Positions 26,175-34,504 of a stretch of DNA of 34,756 nucleotides are shown one piece after another (the stretch's first letter is position 1; the number at the start of each line of letters is the position of its first letter). The translations under genes were made by a program, and so were the position numbers. The notes beneath the pieces were generated by a model. That model worked only from the letters and a program-made list of their open reading frames with translations, did not search any database and was not told where the DNA came from. Source of the DNA: an uncultured SAR86 cluster bacterium (GTDB lineage Bacteria; Pseudomonadota; Gammaproteobacteria; Magnimaribacterales; D2472); contig CACEBI010000011.1 in the NCBI GenBank assembly GCA_902557705.1, positions 1 to 34,756 on the forward strand, written 5' to 3'.

Positions 26175-27513
26175 TTTTTAATTTTCTTTTTTCAATATCA
26201 TCCATTAGTTGATTATGGTATTTCTTATCAATAGGATAGAAATACACCAAAGCAAAACTTATTAATACTCCAACAATTGGGACAAGTGACATTAAAGCCT
26301 TCAAATTCTCAAGAGTTTCTTTTGACTGTTCCTGATTAGGCTCGAAACCAATTTTAGTTAATATTATTCCTAATATAAAAGCTGCTAATGCAATTGCACC
26401 TTTTTGTGCAAAGGTCATAAAGCCATACAAAGATGATTCTGTTCTAATACCTGTTTTCCATTCTCCATACTCAATAGTATCTGGAAGCATAGACCAAAAT
26501 AAAACACCGGTAGCGCCATTGCTAAAACCAATAATACTAACAATGAAAAGCAACTCATTAAGCTTAGAGATTGGATAAAAGTAAAAAACAGTGAATCCAA
26601 AAAACAAAAAAGTCATAGATATCAACCAAGTATTCCTCTTGCCCAACTTAACTGCCAAGTATGCCCATATAGGTATTGCTGCAAAAGCAGAGCCGTTTAA
26701 AAATAGTAAAATCATTCCCTGATATTCATGTAATCCTAATGAATATTTATTAAAATAAATTAAATTATTGTTAAACATTAAAACAGTTCCTATCAATATT
26801 AATATTGCAGAAAAAACTATCCAGAATGGATAGTTATTTGAAACAGATTTTGCAACATTCTTAAAGTTTGGAAGAGCTTCTTTAGCTGACTCAAATTCTC
26901 TTTCTTTGACAAAGTATAAAGTTGCTGCGAGTATTATCACTGCAACAAACCCTGCAATTAAACCAAGATACACAAAACCCAAAGATTCTTCACCAGCACC
27001 AAAAAATAGAACAATTGGGAATCCAAGAAATGAGATAGAAGTAGTGCCAAGCTGCGCAAACAGCATTCTTGCTGTAGTTAATTTTGTTCTCTCATCACTA
27101 TCATCTGTGATTCTAGCTGTTAAAGACGAGTAAGGAACGCTAACAATTGTAAAACAGGTTCTATGGAATAAATTTGCAACCAATAGAAATATTAATAAGG
27201 ACATACCTTCAAACGGCGGCACCCACAACAATAAAATAAAAGACAAGGCCAATGGTACAGAGCCATAATATATATAGGGTCTATAGCTTCCCATTTTAGT
27301 TCGTGTTCTCTCAGCTATGAAACCCATATAGGGATCAGTTAAAGCATCCCATGCTATTCCAAGACCATAAATTAAACCTGCCATTGATGGAGAAATGCCT
27401 ACGACATCTGTATAAAAATAAAAGAGGTATAAGCTTACTCCACTCCAATAAAGACATATTGCATAGTCACCAATACCATACCCTATTCTAATTTTGTTGG
27501 TTAATGTGTTCAT
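26167..27513 (-). CDS. GPH-family sugar:cation symporter (MFS_2)
   Basis: The 448-residue, twelve-helix transporter of the glycoside-pentoside-hexuronide family begins MNTLTNKIRIGYGIGDYA. It carries the family signature WDALTDPYMGFIAERTRTKMGSYRPYI in helices 2-3, which includes the cation-site Asp residues. The C-terminus is a short charged tail. ATG 27513 is chosen because it gives the canonical MelB-type N-terminus; a longer frame upstream adds a non-conserved 64 residues and would run into the divergent hydrolase gene. It imports a glycoside or sugar with H+ or Na+. It is first in a two-gene operon with the Gfo-AKR fusion and faces the GH3 glucosidase, which points to glucoside uptake. Confidence 0.9.
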   Translation of the reverse strand: MNTLTNKIRIGYGIGDYAICLYWSGVSLYLFYFYTDVVGISPSMAGLIYGLGIAWDALTDPYMGFIAERTRTKMGSYRPYIYYGSVPLALSFILLLWVPPFEGMSLLIFLLVANLFHRTCFTIVSVPYSSLTARITDDSDERTKLTTARMLFAQLGTTSISFLGFPIVLFFGAGEESLGFVYLGLIAGFVAVIILAATLYFVKEREFESAKEALPNFKNVAKSVSNNYPFWIVFSAILILIGTVLMFNNNLIYFNKYSLGLHEYQGMILLFLNGSAFAAIPIWAYLAVKLGKRNTWLISMTFLFFGFTVFYFYPISKLNELLFIVSIIGFSNGATGVLFWSMLPDTIEYGEWKTGIRTESSLYGFMTFAQKGAIALAAFILGIILTKIGFEPNQEQSKETLENLKALMSLVPIVGVLISFALVYFYPIDKKYHNQLMDDIEKRKLKNV

Positions 27514-27581
27514 AATAAGAAATTTGAATATTAAAACATTAATGTATATGAAAAAGCTGTGTATTGCATTCCTAAAATATG

Positions 27582-27595
27582 TAAGACTAGTCTTA
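27582..27595. promoter_or_regulatory. 14-bp perfect palindrome in the divergent symporter/hydrolase gap
   Basis: TAAGACTAGTCTTA, ending on the first base of the hydrolase ATG. It sits where a dimeric repressor could control the hydrolase and perhaps the divergent symporter. No regulator gene is nearby. Function is inferred from symmetry and position only. Confidence 0.35.
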
Positions 27596-28500
27596 TGAGT
27601 TATGAAGAAGGATATGCAGAAAATAATGGTATAAAAATATTTTATAGAGATTATGGTCCAAAGAATGCTATTCCAATTCTCATGGTCCATGGGCTTGGAG
27701 CACAATTAGTTCATTGGCCTGAACATCTAATAGATTTTCTGATAGAAAATAATTACAGGCCAATTACTTTTGATAATAGAGATTCTGGGCTATCAACAAG
27801 ATTTAAAAAGAAACCATCAATTGTTTTAGGTTATCTAAGATATTTTTTTAGATTGCCAATAAGATCTGAATATACTTTAAATGATATGGCAAGAGACGGT
27901 ATAAATGTTTTAGATCATTTGAACATCAATCAAGCACATGTAATAGGTACTTCTATGGGAGGCATGATTAGCCAAATTATTTGTGCTAAATATCCTCAAC
28001 GTGTGAAAACTTTTACCCTGATAGCTTCAACAGCATCTGTACCAGGACCTTTGAATGGAGCTACAAAAGAGGTGCGAGATATGATGGTTAGTCGATCAAA
28101 GACTGCAAACCCAACTATGGATGAGGTATATCAAAGAGAACTGAAATGGGTTGGACTAATTGGAATGGAGGGCAAAGAGTTAGATACTCCTAAATTTAAA
28201 GAAGATACTATAAATAATTTTAATAGAATTAAAAATGTTAAAGATGGATTTGGTTATGCTAGACAGCTTACAGCAATACTGTCTTCAAAAAATAGAATTA
28301 AAAAAGTTAAATCAATTAAAGCAAAAACACTTCTAATTCACGGAGAGAAAGATCCAGTGTTGAATGTTAAAAACTCTTATTCAATGAATAAGCTCATTCC
28401 AGATAGCGAGTTAATTGTTATCCCAAACATGCGCCATTTAATTGAAGAAGAAATTCTTGATCAATTTAAAGAAAAACTAAAAATTCACCTTAAGACTTAA
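27595..28500 (+). CDS. Alpha/beta hydrolase
   Basis: The 301-residue protein has the alpha/beta-hydrolase fold with nucleophile Ser120 in GTSMGG, Asp253 in HGEKDPV and His281 in MRHLIE. The oxyanion-side motif VHGLGAQ is at about 31-37. FDNRDSGLST is typical of esterase- or aminopeptidase-like bacterial members. It is cytosolic (no signal peptide). The substrate cannot be inferred. ATG 27595 gives the usual N-terminus; a GTG at 27559 would add 12 residues. Its 3' end overlaps the convergent flavoprotein gene by 11 bp. Confidence 0.85.
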   Translation: MSYEEGYAENNGIKIFYRDYGPKNAIPILMVHGLGAQLVHWPEHLIDFLIENNYRPITFDNRDSGLSTRFKKKPSIVLGYLRYFFRLPIRSEYTLNDMARDGINVLDHLNINQAHVIGTSMGGMISQIICAKYPQRVKTFTLIASTASVPGPLNGATKEVRDMMVSRSKTANPTMDEVYQRELKWVGLIGMEGKELDTPKFKEDTINNFNRIKNVKDGFGYARQLTAILSSKNRIKKVKSIKAKTLLIHGEKDPVLNVKNSYSMNKLIPDSELIVIPNMRHLIEEEILDQFKEKLKIHLKT

Positions 28501-29587
28501 TTAAATTAAGCACATGTTTTCCTATGGAAAGACAACTTGTTACACCTGGACTTTCAACTCCTTGAATATTTATAAGTCCATCAACCCCATGATCCCTGAA
28601 ACTCTTTATAGAAAAATCCTTCATGGTTTCATTAAAACTTTGTAATTTAGGTCTTATACCAACATAATCAGGATGAAGTTTTGCAGAGTCTATCTGTGGC
28701 CAATATTTTTTTATAGATTCAACAAATGTACTTTTTAAACTCTCATCAAAACTAAAATCAATTTCATCAACCCAGGTTATATCTGGTCCAAACCTTATCT
28801 GACCAGATAAATCAAAACCTACATGCAGGCCTGAAGAAAACTCATTTGCAAGTGGGTATACCAAAGTGGTGAATGGGTGGTTTCCATTGTATTTAAAATA
28901 ATGGCCTTTTGCATATTTTACAGAAGAGAAATGTCCTTCATCTAAGACATCAATTTTTTGTGAGATCATATCTGAATATAAGCCTGAAGCATTAACGAGA
29001 TAGCGAGTATCTATCTCATAGCTACTGCCATCGTTGCATATGATTTTAAAACCATGTTCAATCTTTTCAGCTGCAATGAAGTTTGTGTTGAATGAAATTA
29101 AACCGCCGTTATGCTGAATATCACCCTCCAATGCGCTAATAAGCTCAGGCACATCAATTATTCCTGTGTTAGGAGAAAAAATCGCTTCTTCTATTTTTAA
29201 ATCTGGATAGATCTCTTTCATTTTTCTATTAGAAAAAAGATCAACCTCAACTAAATTTTTAATTCCTTGATTATAAATTTTATGCAATTTTTCTATGTCA
29301 TTTTTATGTGATGCGATTATATATTTGCCAATTTTTTTATGATTGATTCTTTTTTGATTGGCATACTCATAAAGTAGCTCATTACCTGAAACACAAAATT
29401 TAGTTTTAAATGAATTTTCTGGGTAATAAATTCCAGCATGAATAACTCCAGAGTTTCTTGAGGAGATACCCTCGCCTGCTCTTGATTCTTGTTCTAAAAC
29501 AACAACAGAATATCCTTGTTCGCTGCAAAATTTTGCAATTGATAAACCAACTACGCCAGCGCCTATTATGGTTACATCAAAAAACAT
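28490..29587 (-). CDS. FAD-dependent oxidoreductase, L-2-hydroxyglutarate oxidase-like
   Basis: The 365-residue flavoprotein has an N-terminal dinucleotide-binding motif (IIGAGVVGLSIAKFC, about 7-21). SSRNSGVIHAGIYY is a segment typical of the LhgO/L2HGDH branch of the DAO family. The C-terminal VGIRPKLQ and INIQGVESPGVTSCLSIG also fit this branch. It probably oxidises L-2-hydroxyglutarate or a similar 2-hydroxyacid, passing electrons to quinone at the membrane. No Shine-Dalgarno sequence is visible before ATG 29587. Two tandem copies of CTAGATCA (29590-29605) lie just upstream. It is probably a single-gene unit. Confidence 0.85.
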   Translation of the reverse strand: MFFDVTIIGAGVVGLSIAKFCSEQGYSVVVLEQESRAGEGISSRNSGVIHAGIYYPENSFKTKFCVSGNELLYEYANQKRINHKKIGKYIIASHKNDIEKLHKIYNQGIKNLVEVDLFSNRKMKEIYPDLKIEEAIFSPNTGIIDVPELISALEGDIQHNGGLISFNTNFIAAEKIEHGFKIICNDGSSYEIDTRYLVNASGLYSDMISQKIDVLDEGHFSSVKYAKGHYFKYNGNHPFTTLVYPLANEFSSGLHVGFDLSGQIRFGPDITWVDEIDFSFDESLKSTFVESIKKYWPQIDSAKLHPDYVGIRPKLQSFNETMKDFSIKSFRDHGVDGLINIQGVESPGVTSCLSIGKHVLNLIKS

Positions 29588-29729
29588 ATCTAGATCACTA
29601 GATCAAAGGAATCAAAGGTATGTTGCAGGAAGATATAAAAAATAGACTAAATAGTATTAATAACTTCATAATTTGATTCTGCCACAATACCAGCATAGAT
29701 ATAAATATATTTTTTGTTTTATAAATAAA

Positions 29730-29750
29730 AAGAGCCCTTAAAGGGCTCTT
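29730..29750 (-). terminator. Rho-independent terminator of the DmdA-like gene
   Basis: AAGAGCCC and GGGCTCTT form an 8-bp stem with a 5-nt loop; on the - strand TTTATTTAT follows. It is 20 bp after the stop of the GcvT-family gene. Confidence 0.85.
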
Positions 29751-29769
29751 AATATTTAATAGCTATAAA

Positions 29770-31074
29770 CTATTCGGCAAAGTCTAACCCTTTAGCGGCT
29801 TCAACTTCTCGTTTGTTAGGGTTCACAGACTCTCTAAATGGAACATCTACAATTTCAGCATCAACTGAGACTCCTGGAGTTTCTGAATATTCATCAGGAA
29901 GTTTAACTTTGTATTTAGTTCCTACTTCCGAAGCCTCCCATGGGACCCATGCAAGAGCGATATTGGTCTCTAATTCAGGCGACCACCAAGGAGATGTTAC
30001 ATAACCCACCTCTTTATCATCTGTATCTGTAACTAACCAAAAATCAGGGGCATAGTTTGTAATCTCTTTTCCTCCAAGAGTAATACCAACCATCTTCATT
30101 TTAAATGGAGCATTTCCTTCATCAATTATTGCTCTTTGCCTTTCAAGCTCCTCTTTACCAATATAATCAGATTTTTTATTTCGAGGCACTTGATAACTCA
30201 AGTTAACTTGAAATGGTGAGGTCTCATGATCAAGATCTTGTCCCCAAGACAAAATACCTGCAGCAATTCTTCGATGATGAGCAGGAGCTATAACCATTAA
30301 ACCAAACTCTTCTCCTGCTTCAAGTACTGCATTCCACATTTTTTCAGCATTTGCATGCGCATCACGTACATAGATCTCGTAACCTTTTTCACCAGTAAAA
30401 CCAGTTTGACTTATGACACAGTCAGCTCCACCAACTTTACATTCCATAAGTCCATAGTAAGGAATTTCTCTAAGCTCTTCCCCTGCAAGTTTTGCCATCA
30501 AGTCTTCAGATAATGGGCCTTGAATTTGAACAGGACATACATCTATTTCATCAATCTCAACATCATATTTTTTAGTAACATTTACGCCCTGTAACCAAAG
30601 CAAAAGATCGCTATCTGATATTGAGAACCAAAATTCATCCTCTGATAGTCTTAATAAAACTGGGTCATTAAGAACACCGCCTTTTTCATTACATAGGATG
30701 GCATATTTACCATGCATTGGTTCAATCTTTGTGGCATCACGAGTTATCACATAATCCGTAAAAGCCTCGGCATCAGGACCTTTAACTCTTATCTGTCTTT
30801 CAACAGCAACGTTCCACATTGTTACTCTATTCACAAGGGCTTCATACTCAACCATAGCTCCGCCATCTTCTGGCTTTACATAACCTCTAGGGTGATAGAT
30901 GCGATTATAAACTGTTGCTCTCCAGCAACCAGCTTCATGAGATAGATGCCAGAAAGGCGACTTTCTTACTCGTGTGGAAATTAAAAGCTCTGTCTTAGTT
31001 GGTCCACTTTGTCTAAGATTTATTGGAACCACTCTATCGCTTTGATCAACACTTGGATGATTAGGATTTGTCAT
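29770..31074 (-). CDS. GcvT-family aminomethyltransferase, DMSP demethylase (DmdA)-like
   Basis: The 434-residue protein is of the GcvT family. The segment from ISTRVRKSPFWHLSHEAG through ATVYNR, VTMWNVAVERQIRVKGPDA, GGVLNDPVLLRLSEDEFWFS and SDSDLLLWL follows the DmdA pattern more closely than glycine-cleavage T protein. DmdA moves a methyl from dimethylsulfoniopropionate to tetrahydrofolate. This one is longer than Pelagibacter DmdA (369 aa), with about 30 extra N-terminal residues and a C-terminal extension ending in a charged tail, so the substrate could be another methylated compound. An unusually strong GGGGGG Shine-Dalgarno sequence (31080-31085) lies 5 nt before the ATG. It appears monocistronic, with its own terminator. 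Confidence 0.75.
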   Translation of the reverse strand: MTNPNHPSVDQSDRVVPINLRQSGPTKTELLISTRVRKSPFWHLSHEAGCWRATVYNRIYHPRGYVKPEDGGAMVEYEALVNRVTMWNVAVERQIRVKGPDAEAFTDYVITRDATKIEPMHGKYAILCNEKGGVLNDPVLLRLSEDEFWFSISDSDLLLWLQGVNVTKKYDVEIDEIDVCPVQIQGPLSEDLMAKLAGEELREIPYYGLMECKVGGADCVISQTGFTGEKGYEIYVRDAHANAEKMWNAVLEAGEEFGLMVIAPAHHRRIAAGILSWGQDLDHETSPFQVNLSYQVPRNKKSDYIGKEELERQRAIIDEGNAPFKMKMVGITLGGKEITNYAPDFWLVTDTDDKEVGYVTSPWWSPELETNIALAWVPWEASEVGTKYKVKLPDEYSETPGVSVDAEIVDVPFRESVNPNKREVEAAKGLDFAE

Positions 31075-31231
31075 ATTTACCCCCCATGTAAATTATTAAC
31101 ATTTACCAAATTAAACGACATTTTTATATCTTTGTAAATCAAAATATTTTGAAAATTTATGCATTAAAAAACAACAAAATTTTTAGTAAAAAAAGTCAAA
31201 ATAAATTACTATTATTGGATGTAAATAAACA

Positions 31232-31717
31232 ATGGGTTATACAAATTCTATGCACAAAAAATATCTTAATTTTGTAATTTTTTCACTTGCATTATTAATG
31301 TTCCAGCATAAATCTATTGCTGATACAGACACTAAGACAATGCTATTAACTCATAAAACACCAACATGCGGTTGTTGTAAAGAATGGGTTAAACATGCAA
31401 AAGAAAAAGGCTTTAATGTTCATACACAAGATCATCAAAACCTTGAAGATATTAAAAAAATGTATGCTATCAAGCCAGAATATAGATCTTGTCATACAAC
31501 TGTATCTACAAACGGTTTTATTTTCGAGGGTCATATACCAGTAAAGTACATAACCCAATTTTTATCAGAAGATCATCCTAATGCTATAGGTTTATCAGTA
31601 CCAGGAATGCCTTTAGGGTCACCTGGCATGGAGTTTGATGATAGGTTTACACCTTATGACGTGCTTATCTTATATAAAGACGGATCTAATAAAGTATTCG
31701 CAGAAGTGAGAAATTAA
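31232..31717 (+). CDS. Exported DUF411 protein (probable metal-binding)
   Basis: The 161-residue protein has a signal peptide (hydrophobic part about 11-25). The mature DUF411 domain contains the CxCC cluster Cys46, Cys48 and Cys49 (TPTCGCCKEW), a further Cys-His (SCHTTVS), GHIPVKYI, and GLSVPGMPLGSPGME, the usual Met-rich closing loop. DUF411 proteins are tied to copper or other metal handling in proteobacteria. ATG 31232 is the first possible start; ATG 31250 (MHKKYL) gives a more compact signal peptide and may be the real one. Neither has a clear Shine-Dalgarno sequence. It is divergent from the DmdA-like gene. Confidence 0.85.
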   Translation: MGYTNSMHKKYLNFVIFSLALLMFQHKSIADTDTKTMLLTHKTPTCGCCKEWVKHAKEKGFNVHTQDHQNLEDIKKMYAIKPEYRSCHTTVSTNGFIFEGHIPVKYITQFLSEDHPNAIGLSVPGMPLGSPGMEFDDRFTPYDVLILYKDGSNKVFAEVRN

Positions 31718-31725
31718 TAAATTGC

Positions 31726-33075
31726 TTATGAATTAAGCCTTTTGTATATTTCTTCTTTTAGAAGCCACATTCTATCCTGGCCCCACACATAGAATGGATT
31801 ATCACCATTTGCATCTGTTATCTTGAAACTAGGCACACCCCAACAATTACCTGAGTACATGTCTTTTAAATTATCATCTAAAACTTTTTTCCAATCATTG
31901 CTTCCTAGTTTTTTAGAGATAATATTCCAATCAAGACCAAGCTTTTTAACTGTAGACTTTAGATAGTCATCCTCTCCAATATTAATCCCATCATAAAATG
32001 AGGCTTGAAGTAATTCATTAATGTACTCAAAACCTTTTCCAGCCTCATTAATAATTGGGAATATAGAATAAGCTTTCCTAGCTGGCTTTCCTAATGGAGA
32101 ATAAATCTTACCAATTGGATTATTCTTTTTTAGCCCCTCTCTTGCAGCATCAGAAATAATATATTTAGCTTTAAAATTTGGAATAGTCATTTTGCGCATT
32201 AGCATTGGTAAAACGGGTTTAGTTATTAGATTAACTGGGTAACTATCTTTTATTTCTTGTACGCCTGTTACGCTGACAAAAGTATATGGGCTATTTAAAG
32301 ATGGGTAATAGTAAAGATTAAATTTATATTCACTTTCAAGTTTATCTGGTGCTTTAAAATTTGGAACACAAACAGACTTATTCATTGAATCTTTCCTTAA
32401 ACCTAATTCATCTAATCTCTCTTCGAGATGATTAATTCTATCAACTCCCCAATAAAGCTCTTCTCCATAATAAAAAGCTGATCCAAAATAGTAATCTTTA
32501 TCATCTCTTATGGTATTCCCTTGCTCTAATTTTTTTAAAGCTTCATCAGGAGTCGCCTTATGTTTTGTTGAAAGCTCTTCTAGGGTTTTTTTATCATGAG
32601 ACCATAATGCTTTACTAACTTTTTTGGCAATGGAGGTAAAATCCGACTCATCTGCTACAGTCAAAATAGAATTAGCTAAATTAACCAAATTTTTTTCTGG
32701 ATAGGTCTGTGATGAAAATGCCACGCCATAATAATCTGCAATACGGTTTACATCTCTTAAACAATAATCACTATATAAAGTTGGCTCATGAACAGTTTCA
32801 GGATTTTCTTCACCAACAAGAACAGGCTTTAACAAAACATCAAATATAGAAGCAATTTTTTCAACGTATTCAACTGTTAGAGCTGAGTAAGGATCATCAA
32901 CTTTATGAAAATAAATAACGGTATGTGGCTCTTGTTTTTCTTGCCTCTCAGCCTCAAATGCAACTCGTGCCTTTTTAATGAGATCATAACTTGCATAGGT
33001 ATTCATAACTTTATTTCTTACCTTTGCAAAAATTGTTCGGCGAGACATAAAATTTATAAAAGCTTTTGAAATCAT
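31726..33075 (-). CDS. Tandem DsbA / 2-hydroxychromene-2-carboxylate isomerase-like protein
   Basis: The 449-residue protein contains two thioredoxin-fold modules of the DsbA/GST-kappa type. The first (about 50-230) begins VIYFHKVDDPYSALTVEYV and ends YWGVDRINHLEERL. The second (about 250-449) begins FNLYYYPSLNSPYTFVSV and ends CWGVPSF (cis-Pro region), then FYVWGQDRMWLLKEEI. Neither has a CxxC active site; DPYS and SPYT stand at the place of the kappa-class catalytic Ser. HCCA isomerases act in aromatic degradation and kappa GSTs use glutathione; the substrate here is unknown. No signal peptide is evident. It lies 109 bp downstream of the old-yellow-enzyme gene. Confidence 0.75.
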   Translation of the reverse strand: MISKAFINFMSRRTIFAKVRNKVMNTYASYDLIKKARVAFEAERQEKQEPHTVIYFHKVDDPYSALTVEYVEKIASIFDVLLKPVLVGEENPETVHEPTLYSDYCLRDVNRIADYYGVAFSSQTYPEKNLVNLANSILTVADESDFTSIAKKVSKALWSHDKKTLEELSTKHKATPDEALKKLEQGNTIRDDKDYYFGSAFYYGEELYWGVDRINHLEERLDELGLRKDSMNKSVCVPNFKAPDKLESEYKFNLYYYPSLNSPYTFVSVTGVQEIKDSYPVNLITKPVLPMLMRKMTIPNFKAKYIISDAAREGLKKNNPIGKIYSPLGKPARKAYSIFPIINEAGKGFEYINELLQASFYDGINIGEDDYLKSTVKKLGLDWNIISKKLGSNDWKKVLDDNLKDMYSGNCWGVPSFKITDANGDNPFYVWGQDRMWLLKEEIYKRLNS

Positions 33076-33183
33076 ATTAATTAATTTTTAATAAGTATTG
33101 CTTAAAAAGGATGCCACAACTAAAAGTTTTAACAAAATATTTGTTCTATAGATTTATTAGCAGCTAATGTGCAGATTAAAATA

Positions 33184-34489
33184 TTAGCTATTATCTAAAT
33201 AATCTTTTATAGCAAGTTTATCTGCTTTCATATCAGCTCTAAAGGCATTAAAAAGCTTTTGTTTATGGTTGGGCATAAGGCCTTTAGCCATATTTTTAAT
33301 TTGTTGATAAAACCAAGCCATAGCACCAAATGCATTAATAACTTTAATTATCGTAAATGGGCTCGATGGAGATAGGATCGAGGGTCCTAAAGATAGAGTC
33401 TTTTCAAAACTTGGAAGAACCTCAAGCTCTCCCGCTATCATTTTTTTTACACAATAAGGGTCTGCACATAAAGGTCTTCCAATACCTACGATCTGACAAA
33501 CATTACTTTGCAGAGCATCTTCAATACCTTCTCTTGTTCTAAAACCACCTGTAACCATGAGGGGCAAAGAAACTGCTTTTCTAATATCTTGTGCATATTC
33601 AAGAAAATAAGCCTCTCTTGCAATTGTGCTTTCTTTTCTTTGCTCGCTTCTTTTTGGATTAATGGTTAAATCATCAACACCTATTAGCTTTGGTTGCTCA
33701 TAGGTACCGCCTGAGATTTCTATAATATCTACACCCGCATTTTCTAACATTTGAGCAACCTGAATACTTTCATCAGGAGTGAATCCACCCTTTTGGAAGT
33801 CTGTAGAATTTAATTTAACTGAAATAGGGAAATCCTCTCCAACTTCCTTTCTGCATTTATTAATTATTTCTAAATGAACCCTAGCCCTATTTTCAATACT
33901 GCCGCCCCAATCATCAGTTCTATTATTGATATCAGGTGATAAAAACTCTGATAATAGATAACCATGGGCTGAATGAAATTGAACGCCAGTAAAACCTGTT
34001 TCTCTAGCAATTTTTGCAGTAAAAACAAACCTATCTATTACATCGAGAATATCTTCTTCTGTCATGGGTGTTGGAGTGCCATAATTCTTACCTGGAATTT
34101 TTTAATCCAATATTTGATGGAGCTAAGGGTGAAGAATTAATTTCACCTGGTGTTTGCCTTCCTGCATGTGAAATTTGCATCCACAACTGCGTGTTATTTT
34201 TTGTTCCAGCAGCTGACCAGTCCTTAAGAGCGTCATATTGATCTTTATAGTTATTCTCATCTATAACAACATTTGCAGGACCTTCAAGGTTTCGACGATC
34301 AATTTGCACATTACCAGTTAACAAAATACCCATGTCGCCATCGGCCCATCTATCATATAGATTCGCATGACCTTGATGAGCTAAATTATTACCTTTAGCA
34401 ATTCGTTCAGTCATGGCTGCTTTACAAACACGATTTTTAATTACCTGGCCACAAGGTAAAGCAAACGATTGATTCATCAAGTTAGACAT
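33184..34489 (-). pseudogene. NADH:flavin oxidoreductase (old yellow enzyme family), frameshifted
   Basis: Two adjoining frames together make one complete OYE-family protein of about 434 residues. The N-terminal part (34489 to 34088) has NRVCKAAMTE and WMQISHAGRQTPGE. The C-terminal part has GVQFHSAHGYLLSEFLSP, NRTDDWGGSIENRAR, VMVTGGFR-type strands and VGIGRPLCADP. The break lies at a run of six A (- strand; 34098-34103). Removing one A restores PSNIGLKIPGKNYGTPTPMTEED, so the coding sense is otherwise intact. It probably uses FMN and NAD(P)H to reduce an enone- or enoyl-type substrate. A base-call or assembly indel is at least as likely as a real mutation; see findings. Confidence 0.8.
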
Positions 34490-34504
34490 TTGAATTTCCC
34501 CCGA

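Noticed and set aside
27514-27705. Longer N-terminus for the GPH symporter
   Set aside because: The extra 64 residues are unlike the family, and they overlap the start of the divergent hydrolase.
34088-34110. Programmed ribosomal frameshift in the old-yellow-enzyme gene at the A-rich run
   Set aside because: A -1 slip, the common kind on A AAA AAT, leads to a stop within 12 codons; the needed shift is +1 and no stimulating structure or release-factor-type signal is seen. An indel is simpler.
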